From Plecoglossus altivelis (taxonomy: Eukaryota; Chordata; Actinopteri; Osmeriformes; Plecoglossidae): 64,000 nucleotides of DNA. This document shows positions 39,533-47,296 of the stretch, in pieces. Every line of letters starts with the position of its first letter. Positions within the stretch are counted from its first letter, which is position 1. The stretch spans positions 9,675,726 through 9,739,725 of the forward strand of contig BROE01000007.1 in the NCBI GenBank assembly GCA_036571765.1, given 5' to 3'. The notes beneath the pieces were generated by a model that had not been told where the DNA came from, made no database searches, and worked only from the letters and a program-made list of their open reading frames with translations. Made by a program: the position numbers and the translations under genes.

Positions 39533-42500
39533 CACACACAAACTGCTGCTCAAGTCTAATTTACACTGATTCTGCCTGCTCCTAATCTCATGCCTTGTTA
39601 ATGACACATGGGCAGAACACAGCAGAGGAGTTCAAGTGTGTATTATTAACCCCTGTGCTTCCTTCATCTGTGCTTCCTTACTGTGTGCTTCCTTCGTCTG
39701 TGCTGCCCAGCCTGGATGTGTCAACACAACAGAGGCTGACATCAAGAAGTCCTCCAGAATGAAGCAGCCTCATAAAACCAGAAAGGTGCAACAAGTTCAA
39801 ACACACACAAGTAGCCTGGGTGGAAAGACATCTGGCATACTGATATCACTTTGGGAAAGTAAAATGGATTTCATATAGTTAAAGTTCATGACACGCTCTT
39901 CCTTCTCTACTCGTCTTTCATCTCTTGCCCCCCCCCCAGTCTGTATATGGACTCCAGAATGACATCCGCAGCCACAGCCCCACCCCCCCCCCCGCCCCTG
40001 AGGTCAAAGAGCCAACTGAGGAGGAGCTACAGGAACAGGTAGATCAAAGGGTCAAACTGAGCTCTTGAAACAATAGGTGTCTGAGTGCCGGATTAGGAAG
40101 CCATCTTTCATATCTGCAAATAATACCTGGTGTCCTTCCTCCCCTCCCGCATGCCCTCCCTCTACCTTTCAGATCCAGTTCTGGCAGGTGCAGCTCGACA
40201 GGCATCGGTTAAAAATGTCCAAAGTTGCAGAGAGGTACCTTGGTGTATTGTTCTAAACGATTGACATGGTTCACTGTATGGGACGTCTGCCAGTTATCTC
40301 TCTGCACTCAGCAGTGGGTGACTACTGGGAATGATTGTTACACTCCTTTTTTTTCTTTCTTTTTACCCTTCCTCTCTGTCTCTTTGTGTTCCCAGCTTGC
40401 TGAGCTACACAGAGCAGTATATGGAGTATGACCCCTTCTTCACCTCTCCAGATCCCTCAAACCCCTGGATCTCAGACGACACCACTGTCTGGGAGCTGGA
40501 GGCCAGGTTAGAGGCACTGTCTCTCCCTCTCTGTGCTGTTGCTCCCTCCCACTTGTTCCCCACTCTTTCTCTCAATCTCTCTTGTTCTCCCCTCGATCTC
40601 TCTCTCGTCGCGCGCCCCTCTCTCTTGCTCCGTGCCCCCCTCTCTCTTGCTCCGCGCCCCCCTCTCTCTTGCTCCGCGCCCCCCTCTCTCTTGCGCCGCG
40701 CGCCCCTCTCTCTTGCTCCGCATCCCCCTTTCTCTTGCTCCGCGCCCCCCTCTTCCTTGCTCCGCGCCCCCTTCTCTCTTGCCGCGCGCCCCTCTCTCTT
40801 CCCCCTCCTCTGCGTTCCTGTGTATTGGACTCCAGCCTTGTCTCTGTGGTTCTCTGGGCATCTGCCCCTCTGCAGTCTGTCTCCACCTGCTAGGCTGTCC
40901 CAGCTGCTGTGCAGCCAGACCGCATCATCATCAGCCTCGCCCCGGCCCTCAGCCTCCAGCAGGACCGGAGCAGCATCTGTCCCTGCGGCTCCCAACCCCG
41001 CATGCATCACTTGGGGCCCCTTGCAGTGCCTCTGCCTGTCATTTAGCTTTCACCTTGGCCCTCAGCACACCTTAGGATCTGTGTCTGCCACCCCACACAG
41101 CTGTTCTCTACTCACTATGCATCAGCGTCAACGTAGCCCTCTAACAGGCCTGCTGTCTCACCAACCATAATCTCAGCTATGATGCTACTACAATAGCAGC
41201 AGTAGTATAGTGACTTGCTATAGCCACTCTACCACTGCCCCCCTCTCCCCTCCTCCCCATCCCTCCATCCTTCCATCCTTAAGGCCTGGCTAGCCTAGCT
41301 AAACGTGTTTGCCTGTTTGCTGTGTCAACATCAGAGATGACTTTATCTGTCCAGATTACAGTGGGTCTGCCATCCGTCATGATGCCAGGTCTCCAGGAAA
41401 CCCTGCAGTGTGGACAGATAGGGAAGATAAACACAACCTGGCAACCCCAACCCTCTTTTTAATACTATGAAGTGGTAGTTGCCTGCTGGTACTATCAGTT
41501 GATAGCAAACTGACAGAAGAGTGTGTCGTGTTTAATACCTTAGCTGTCCAGCAACAGGTCTTAACCTTGAAGCTGGGCTAGGGAATCTATGGAAGCTGGT
41601 TGCCCTTCATCAAGAGGAAATATCAGATCGCTCGGCTTTAATATGCTCTTTGTGTGTGTGTGTGCGTGTGTGTGTGCGTGTGTGTGTGCGTGTGTGCATG
41701 CGTGCGTGTGTGTGTGTGCGTGCGTCCGTGTGTGTGTGTGTGTGTGTGTGCAGTAAGGAACCAGGGCAGCAGCGAGTGAAGCGATGGGGCTTTGGTATCA
41801 ACGAGGTTCTGAAGGACCCGGTTGGGAGAGAGCAGTTCCTCAAGTTCCTGGAGTCGGAGTTTAGCTCAGAGAACCTTAGGTGGGTAATGAAACTGTTCTA
41901 CTCCCACACCGGTTTAACTGGAGTATATCTTTAGTTTTCGGTAGTTGAACACACCCCTATTGACAAGAAACCCATCACAATCTATTTTTCTTTCTTGGTC
42001 CTTAAGAAGACGTCATATAGATCTGAAAGCTAGACTCTTGATATTGAGTTACCTGAGCACATTCTGTGGAAGCTTTGTGAACAGTTCACATGCGGACAGT
42101 AAGGATTTCTGCTTGTGGTTCATATGCTTATATACACAAGCTGTCTCCTTATGCTTCTAGGTCAGGTGTTGGATTGAGTTTTGCACCCAGATTGAAAATG
42201 AAGCAACAACTGCCCAGGGAGACTGTAGATCAACGTTAAGTGTAACAATCAGATCGATAGGGAGAACAAATGGAGAAATTAACAATTGCTAGAGAAGAAT
42301 CGACTAATATGAGCTGGAACGTAAACAAGGGCTTTAATTCGCCATGGTTACGATTTAATTAATTCTGTGGCGCCATCTGGTGGTCTTGACAGGTTGCGTG
42401 TAACTGCTGTACTGAGACTGTAAAATGCCCAACAGTACGTAATGTTGTGTTTATACAGTTCTTCTCTATAAATGTTCTGTGAAGGTTTTGGTTGGCTGTT

Positions 42501-43766
42501 CAGGAGCTGAAGAAGCGTCCAATCAGAGAGGTACCATCCAGGGTCCAGGAGATCTGGCAGGAGTTTCTGGCCCCCGGGGCCCCCAGCGCCATTAACGTAG
42601 ACTCCAAGAGCTACGCCAAAACCACCCAGAACGTCAAAGACCCAGGCCGATATGCCTTTGAGGACGCGCAGGTCCGTAGATGAAAGTCCTAGCGCTCATG
42701 TTCATCTGCGACAGTGTTGTTTACTCACCTATATGTAAACCGGCTAGCAAGATGTGATAAGGTGTGTGCGTGTGTCTGTGCGTGTACAGGAGCACATCTA
42801 CAAGCTGATGAAGAGTGACTCATACAGCCGCTTCATCCGCTCCAGTTCCTATCAGGAGCTGCTGCAGGCCAAGAAGAAGGTAAAGAAGAAGATGGAGACT
42901 GATGTCTGACTGGCCAGCGAGCTGGAACACTTACACTCACACCAGCGCTGGAACACACACACACACAGCTGGAACACACACAAACATGTCTGACACCAAC
43001 ACACCATGGACTGAAGGACACGCGCACACACGGCCAGGACACACACACTTGGAGAGAACTGTGCCTCGTCCCTCCTTATCTAGGCGTGGCGGCTCCCCCT
43101 AGGGGCCTATGTGAGCTTAGCCTGCGTACTAATTCCCTGCTGGTTTCAGGGGATAGGTAATGAAGAGAGCTCAGCAACACCATGGTCATGTTATGGGAGA
43201 CACCTGGGGAAAGAGAGAAACAAATGTTTGTAGTCAGAAGTTGAGAAGTTGAGTTCTTTTATTTCCGTTTTCATGTGTTCTTCCTTTCTCATGGCTCATG
43301 TATGTTCTGGGAGGATTCCGCTTTTCTCCTCTCCCACCCATGTTTGGGATTTCTTCATCCCTCCCTCCATCCCTCCTCTCCATCCCTCCCTCCATCCCTC
43401 CCCTCCATCACTCCATCCCTCCTCTCCATCCCTCCATCCCTCCATCCCTCCATCCCTCCATCCCTCCCTCCAGCCCTCCAGCCCTCCATCCCTCCATCGC
43501 TCCTCTCCATCCCTCCATCCCTCCATCCCTCGTCTCCATCCCTCCATCCCTCCATCCCTCCTCTCCATCCCTCCATCCCTCCTCTCCATCCCTCCATCCC
43601 TCCATCCCTCCTCTCCATCCCTCCATCCCTCCATCCCTCCTCTCCACCCTGCTGCTTTTGTTCCCTTCTCTTTGGTTTCCTTTGCTTTGTTTGCTTTGTT
43701 TGTGTTTGTTTTAAGTCGGAAAGTACTGAGGACCGCAGAACCTCATGTGAGACATGTGGCTCGTGA
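12556..43766 (+). CDS. rgs7: rgs7, regulator of G-protein signalling 7 (sixteen coding exons)
   Basis: R7-class RGS proteins, bound to Gbeta5, speed GTP hydrolysis on Gi/o alpha subunits in neurons. Coding exons: 12556-12633, 26550-26646, 29961-30011, 33306-33412, 34034-34085, 36179-36243, 36571-36647, 36864-36945, 39711-39785, 39940-40038, 40173-40234, 40396-40506, 41754-41879, 42485-42671, 42790-42879 and 43716-43766. Phases agree throughout, giving 469 residues. The protein starts MAQTNNYGQS. The DEP domain is about 37-112 (TVKSFLSKIPSVFSGSDIVQW...HVLTLKDDG), followed by the helical DHEX region to about 220. The GGL domain is about 255-315 (QLDRHRLKMSKVAE...DPSNPW, with the Gbeta5-contacting Trp). 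The RGS domain is about 333-449 (DPVGREQFLKFLESEF, ENLRFWLAV, IYKLMKSDSY). The upstream exon begins at 12527. The tail is unusual: the last exon stops early (SESTEDRRTSCETCGS), where human continues FEKFAQNVG. Weak donors follow exon 8 (GTCAGT), exon 12 (GTTAGA) and exon 14 (GTCCGT). Confidence 0.96.
13059..13264. mobile_element. Short non-autonomous hAT-type transposon (MITE)
   Basis: The element is 206 bp. Its left end is CAGTGGTTCTTAACC and its right end is the reverse complement with one change (GGTTAAGAACTACTG). The flanks are GTCTAAGG (13051-13058) and GTCTGAGG (13265-13272), an 8 bp target duplication with one mismatch, as expected of hAT elements. There is no transposase frame. The terminal sequence resembles Charlie-type hAT ends. 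It sits in rgs7 intron 1. Confidence 0.85.
14964..15209 (+). repeat. 35 bp minisatellite, about seven diverged copies
   Basis: Copies begin TTTAAAGG or TTAAAGGGG near 14964, 14998, 15033, 15067, 15100, 15135 and 15175. Each continues GGAAGTGTGGTGGGAAGG and ends AACACTGTA or a variant. Spacing is mostly 33-35 bp, with one longer copy of 40 bp. It lies in rgs7 intron 1. Confidence 0.85.
23168..23193. repeat. (ATGC)n tetranucleotide run
   Basis: About six perfect self-complementary CATG/ATGC units in rgs7 intron 1. Because the unit is palindromic the run can extrude as a small hairpin. Confidence 0.9.
24358..24399 (+). repeat. (GA)n microsatellite
   Basis: An uninterrupted GA run of about 21 units in rgs7 intron 1. 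Confidence 0.95.
26061..26150. repeat. Dispersed-repeat remnant in rgs7 intron 1
   Basis: The phrase AAGTGCCTTGCTCAAGGGCA is a hallmark of a repeat very common in fish genomes (LINE-tail or SINE-like, family name not certain). The following sequence has lost the expected gene-proximal half and is C-rich. Ends are not definable by eye. Confidence 0.5.
28562..28655 (+). repeat. 16 bp minisatellite in rgs7 intron 2
   Basis: Six imperfect copies of CCAGTGAAACAGGTTG-type units lie in a row, e.g. CCCAGAGAAACAGGTT and CACAGTGAGACAGGTT. The spacing is 16 bp except for one 17-18 bp copy. Confidence 0.85.
28813..28915 (+). repeat. Compound (ACTC)n / (CA)n microsatellite
   Basis: A tetranucleotide CACT run with some CTTA variants changes abruptly into a CA run and then CATA units. 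It is in rgs7 intron 2. Confidence 0.9.
29120..29171 (+). repeat. (TC)n microsatellite
   Basis: A nearly perfect TC run of about 25 units in rgs7 intron 2, inside a longer pyrimidine-rich stretch that resumes at 29338-29480. Confidence 0.95.
31487..31619 (+). repeat. Purine tract joined to (GT)n
   Basis: A GA/CAGA-rich tract (31487-31577) runs straight into a GT run (31578-31619) in rgs7 intron 3. Confidence 0.9.
32160..32280 (+). repeat. (TC)n and CCCT-rich pyrimidine tract
   Basis: A pure TC run to about 32204 is followed by degenerate CTCC/TATC units, in rgs7 intron 3. A (CA)n run at 32494-32528 lies 200 bases further on. Confidence 0.92.
33845..34033 (+). repeat. (TC)n tract leading into the rgs7 exon 5 acceptor
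   Basis: A pure TC run (33845-33897) decays into a mixed CT-rich stretch that extends to the acceptor TTTCTCAG just before exon 5 at 34034. The microsatellite therefore also supplies a very long polypyrimidine tract. Confidence 0.9.
36500..36570 (+). repeat. CT/C-rich tract before rgs7 exon 7
   Basis: TC runs interrupted by CCCCCCCC end in TGCCTTTCAG at the exon 7 acceptor (exon 7 starts at 36571). Confidence 0.92.
36958..37006 (+). repeat. (CA)n microsatellite after the rgs7 exon 8 donor
   Basis: About 24 CA units begin 13 bases after the exon 8/intron 8 junction, whose donor is the weak GTCAGT. Confidence 0.95.
37007..39710 (+). other. rgs7: rgs7 intron 8, remainder
   Basis: This part of intron 8 has no recognisable gene. 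It includes CA-rich stretches at 37845-37900 and an interrupted (CA)n at 39470-39541. An AT-rich, homeodomain-site-rich patch (TTAATTAGCAAAGG, AATATGCATAG) lies near 38515-38555. Confidence 0.75.
39470..39541 (+). repeat. Interrupted (CA)n microsatellite
   Basis: Three CA blocks separated by AAA interruptions, in rgs7 intron 8. Confidence 0.95.
40619..40800 (+). repeat. 22 bp pyrimidine-rich minisatellite in rgs7 intron 12
   Basis: About nine head-to-tail units each start TCTCTCTTG, then CTCCGCG, then a C run. Starts at 40619, 40641, 40663, 40685, 40707, 40729 and 40751 are exactly 22 bp apart. The strand is almost entirely pyrimidine apart from the central CGCG. Long apparent frames on both strands across it are products of the repeat. 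Confidence 0.93.
41648..41750 (+). repeat. TG/CG tract ending at the rgs7 exon 13 acceptor
   Basis: About 100 bases of TG with occasional CG and CATG interruptions, ending in a pure TG run directly before the CAG at 41751-41753. The run occupies the position of the polypyrimidine tract. Confidence 0.95.
42370..42383 (-). promoter_or_regulatory. Perfect CTCF core motif in rgs7 intron 13
   Basis: The minus strand reads CCACCAGATGGCGC, matching all 14 positions of CCASYAGRKGGCRS. Its orientation is opposite to, and pointing towards, the perfect core at 8856-8869. Confidence 0.5.
43358..43646 (+). repeat. CCCTCCAT octamer minisatellite in rgs7 intron 15
   Basis: Nearly 290 bases of CATCCCTC units arranged in higher-order blocks separated by CTCTCCATC. 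It lies about 70 bases before the last rgs7 exon. The minus-strand frame through it (MEGWRDG repeats) is not a gene. Confidence 0.93.
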
Positions 43767-44143
43767 CATGGTGAGTTGCAGTAGAAACTGTAGATGTGTG
43801 TCTGGTAAAGGCTTGCAGGTGACTGGAGTCCAGCTCAATCAGTCCTGCAACCTTATCAGTCCTCTCCCTCCAGGACAAGTGCTATAGAACACACCGACCC
43901 TCTTCACAAATACCCCCTTCCAGTTTCCTTATATTGTGATGAACCATATGACCTCCAGTCTCTCTTGTCTCTCCCCAGAGCTTTCATTCTGGTCCTATGT
44001 TTTAATGTTATATGGATGTATTCCTTCAGAGCTCATGTCTGTTGTGTTGAAACGAGACAGAAGGATGTGCTTTGTTCAGAGCTGGGTTCAGCGTTGTTCA
44101 GTGTTGGGGTGCACTCACAGCATATTTCCATTTTTCTCCACAG

Positions 44144-44180
44144 AAAAGTAAGAACCTGTTCTGAGGAATCACAAGTCCAG
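44144..44180 (+). other. Small splice-bounded segment downstream of rgs7
   Basis: A 37-base segment is bounded by a strong acceptor (TTTTTCTCCACAG) and a strong donor (GTAAGG). It follows rgs7 exon 16, whose conserved donor (GTGAGT at 43771) would join to it. It may be a decayed or alternative 3' exon of rgs7. Read after the exon 16 junction it hits a stop within two codons. Confidence 0.3.
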
Positions 44181-44192
44181 GTAAGGGCTTCC

Positions 44193-44200
44193 GTACACAC

Positions 44201-44269
<69 letters not shown>
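44193..44269 (+). repeat. (AC)n microsatellite
   Basis: A long, almost perfect AC run 3' of rgs7. Confidence 0.95.
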
Positions 44270-44270
<1 letters not shown>

Positions 44271-44659
44271 TCTAACCTTCTCCCTTACTGCTCAGTGTGA
44301 TGACGTCTGTCATCAGAAGGCAGGACGGTCAAGATCTTCATCTGGTTTCCAGATCGTTTACTCTAGGCTGATGTGTTGTATAAACTGTCCAGTGTGTGAA
44401 AACTAGCGACCTGTTCTTTCCTTCCTATCCGTCAGGTGAAGGGGTTCCGGTGAGGCTAACAGGCGTAGTGCAACTACGCTAGGATCCTGTGTTGTTCCGA
44501 GAGAGGACAGGGGAGGAGGGAGGAGCACATCTTCATTTGTACATTTCTGTAGTCAGCTGTTGGCTGTGGCCTGATAAACCACTGACGGTAGACCTGATGT
44601 TGCATGTCCAAATCAACAGAAGATCTCACCTCACATCACCATCTGTTTGGACCCCCGTA

Positions 44660-44816
44660 GGGTGTGTGTGTGTGTGTCTGTCTGTGTGTGTGTGTGTGTG
44701 TGTCTGTGCGTGTGTGTCTGTCTCTTTGTGTGCGTGTGTGTCTGTCTCTGTGTGTGCGTGTGTGTCTGTCTCTGTGTGCGTGTGTCTGTCTCTGTGTGTG
44801 CGTGTGTGTGTGCGCG
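44660..44816 (+). repeat. TG microsatellite with TCTGTCTC higher-order units
   Basis: A TG run is followed by about four copies of a roughly 24 bp unit combining GTGCGTGTGTG with TCTGTCTCTG, in the rgs7-grem2 spacer. Confidence 0.9.
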
Positions 44817-45535
44817 CGCAAGGGTATTTTGGACATTGGGCCTTTTCGGGACTCAGAAAATGCCTTCAAGGATAGCCATTTTGTCCGATCACCTGTTGTT
44901 AGGTTATACATATCAACTGGATTTGTCCGTGTGCATGTGTGCACATGTGCGTGTATGTGTCTGTGTGTCTGTCAAATGCTAGGTGGGGAAAGTGTGTTGA
45001 ACATGTTAAAATACATGCTGTAAAAATGTACCAATCTACTAAACAGGAATCTTCTGCCTAGAAGCACACGCTCACAGTCACCATAGATGACCGTTAAGTA
45101 TGGAGCGCTAGAGAATGCACAGAAACTGTTCCATCACCCTTCACACCTGGGTCTGGTACTCACCACAGACACCTGAAACGTTGTAGAAGTGCTTGATTTA
45201 ACTTCACCACGCAAGGGAGGTTCAATCAAGAGCACCTTATGTATGTATTAGTCGAGTTTGCTTTGAGTAGACCCAGGTCTGTCACATACATCACCTTTGA
45301 TTTGCCTTTGTATTGCACTATGGAAGTTAGCACAGACATCACCGTGTCACTCTGGCCAAGCCACATTTAGAGAGGAGATATCTTGTCTTACAGAGTCTTA
45401 GTGTCTTTATTACATTATCATTCGTTTATTTTTCTACCATGTTATATCGAAGAGTGTGATGACGCTGTATTAAAGAGACCTGATAGTAGGAATGTGATAC
45501 TCTTTATTTGATAAAGGTTCATCGTTTTTTATATG

Positions 45536-45652
45536 TACTCACTTAGAAGGTGATTTTATCCAAAGCAATATCCGTTGTACACAGGGGGGGGGGTTTACGA
45601 ACAACCTCTCGCTCTGCAGTCAGATGCTCTGAGATACCCAGCCGCTACAGCT
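45536..45652. repeat. Dispersed-repeat remnant (TTTTATCCAAAGC family)
   Basis: GATTTTATCCAAAGCAAT, then ACAACCTCTCGCTCTGCAGT and CAGATGCTCTGAGAT, are recognisable parts of a repeat widespread in fish whose consensus reads TTTTATCCAAAGCGACTT. A poly-G run (from about 45584) interrupts the middle. Family name not certain. Confidence 0.55.
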
Positions 45653-46088
45653 AACGTTGAGTGAATGTCCCGCCTGTATGAAGCAGGCTTAGACCCCCTT
45701 GCAACTGAAGAACGACCTGACCCCAGCGAAGAAAAAACGGTTGGATTCACCAACGGTAGTTCCAAAACTCCACCACACAAATTGGAAAACGTTAGAGATT
45801 CTTCTCTCCATTTCATTCTGTCATTTCTAAATTGGCCCTCTGGAAGTGTGCCAGAGTTCCAAACACTGCTGTTGTTGTCCGTGTCAACTGGATGTTTCTG
45901 CAGCACGCGTCTAGTCTTGGTTGTGCAATTCAATAAAATGAGCAGGGGGAGGGGCTCTGTATATAAAAACATTCCAAATGTAATAAAGAGATCTGAAGAA
46001 GCGATTCTGCCTGAAGGATGAAATGTGTTGACTCCATGTCGGAGAAACGTTTGCATGGGGCAGCAACACTTTGCAATTCACATCTTGG

Positions 46089-46102
46089 CCACTAGATGGG
46101 GC
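46089..46102 (+). promoter_or_regulatory. CTCF-like core 3' of rgs7
   Basis: CCACTAGATGGGGC matches 13 of 14 positions of the CTCF core (the C at position 12 is G). It lies about 2.3 kb after the rgs7 stop codon, in the plus orientation. Confidence 0.3.
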
Positions 46103-47177
46103 AATAATAATGATGTAAGAGAAATGTTAAAAAGTGTCTGAAAATCCCAAATAAATCATTCAAGTATTCCCTAAGAAGAATCCCACAGCAAAGCATTTCA
46201 AACCAGTTTTCAGAGGTTTTCAGTGAGACGTGCTGGACAAGGCACAGTACCTGCCGAGGAATCTCAGTTTGAAGCGGTCAGTCTCCTCAGGAGCTGATGG
46301 TGTCACTCCTGAAGTAACTCCTGCCCACACAGACACACTAAAACACTCACCATGCTTACACCCAGGGAGGAAACTCAGCATTTAAAAGGCTCAATAAAAG
46401 TATTTTAAGGGGGGTTTAAGCCACATGTCATGTGTGAAATTACAATAATGGCCTGCAGTACAGCTTACTGCACCACTTGGGCAGCACTCTCATCCGTCTC
46501 CATCTTCCTGAATTTTCCCTCCATTCCTCAGTTCTATAGCTTTACTTCCTCTCATAACTCCTTCTCCCCTATTTTCTTTCTATGTCTTTTTTCAGACTTT
46601 ACCTTCCCTCCTAACCTTTCTGCCTTCACTCTCCATCTCTCCTCTGCCTCTCTCTCTCTTCTTGTCTGCTGGGAATGAAGCTGATGGCTAAACCACATCA
46701 GAAGCCCCAGGGAAAGTTGCTCTGTGACTGGGGACTTGTGAGTGTGTGCGCCTGTGGGTGTGAAGGGATTGAGTACCAATTCTACAGGGAGAGTAAAGGA
46801 GGGAGGAAACACATAAGGAGGGGGAGCAGAATGGAAAAGGGGGGGGGGGGGGAGGGAGCATGTGTCCGAGAGAGAGGGAGAGCTAGCGAGCGAGACTTGG
46901 CCTGATTTGTTTGGCGATGGGAGCCAATGGAGAGGCTGGAGGGTGATAACATCCACATGCGGGTGCAGGGAAGCAGCCAGAAGCCAGACTTCAAACACAG
47001 AAACAGGACGCACTGACAAGCGCACAGGCACACAGGGAGAGAAACACAAGAGATATTGAAATACAAGTCCATCAAGAAACACCCAGAAACACATGCAGAT
47101 AAAAGCTGAGACGGACAGGCAAGAGAGAAAGACGTCCATCCTCCAGAGTACCAGGACACGCTGACCGGCGGACCCAC

Positions 47178-47296
47178 CTTTGGGTTCTTGTCCATGGGCA
47201 TCAGAACAGCCTCGCCATCTGAGCCCAACACCGGAACCGTCACCTGCAGCAGGACCTTCCCAGGCCGGCTCTGAATGTGACCCGCGCTGGAATACT
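47178..47296 (-). other. Orphan exon-like coding segment, unknown product
   Basis: On the minus strand 119 bases lie between an acceptor (GATGTCAG) and a good donor (AAG|GTGGGT). They read, in phase 1 in and phase 0 out, as about 39 residues including GKVLLQVTVPVLGSDG and VLMPMDKNPK. Codons are GC-rich at third positions and CTG/GTG/AAG-biased like the real exons nearby. I do not recognise the protein. Another possible minus-strand exon at 46251-46308 (in-frame TDRFKLRFLG, donor GTACTG) lies downstream, but its phase does not join directly. It may be part of an unannotated antisense gene or a relic. Confidence 0.3.

Noticed and set aside
40331..41170. 279-residue plus-strand open frame rich in SLLLRAPLSLAPRPP repeats, with matching long minus-strand frames
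   Set aside because: It reads through rgs7 exon 12 in the wrong frame and the 22 bp minisatellite; the repetitive peptide is simply the translated repeat.
42485..42503. Alternative acceptor inside rgs7 exon 14 (GGCTGTTCAG|GAGCTG)
   Set aside because: Using it removes 19 bases and the FWLAVQ residues, shifting the frame; the acceptor at 42484 restores the conserved protein exactly.
43249..43887. 212-residue frame of SIPPSLHPS repeats and minus-strand MEGWRDG repeats
   Set aside because: Translation of the CCCTCCAT array in rgs7 intron 15; no splice or start support.
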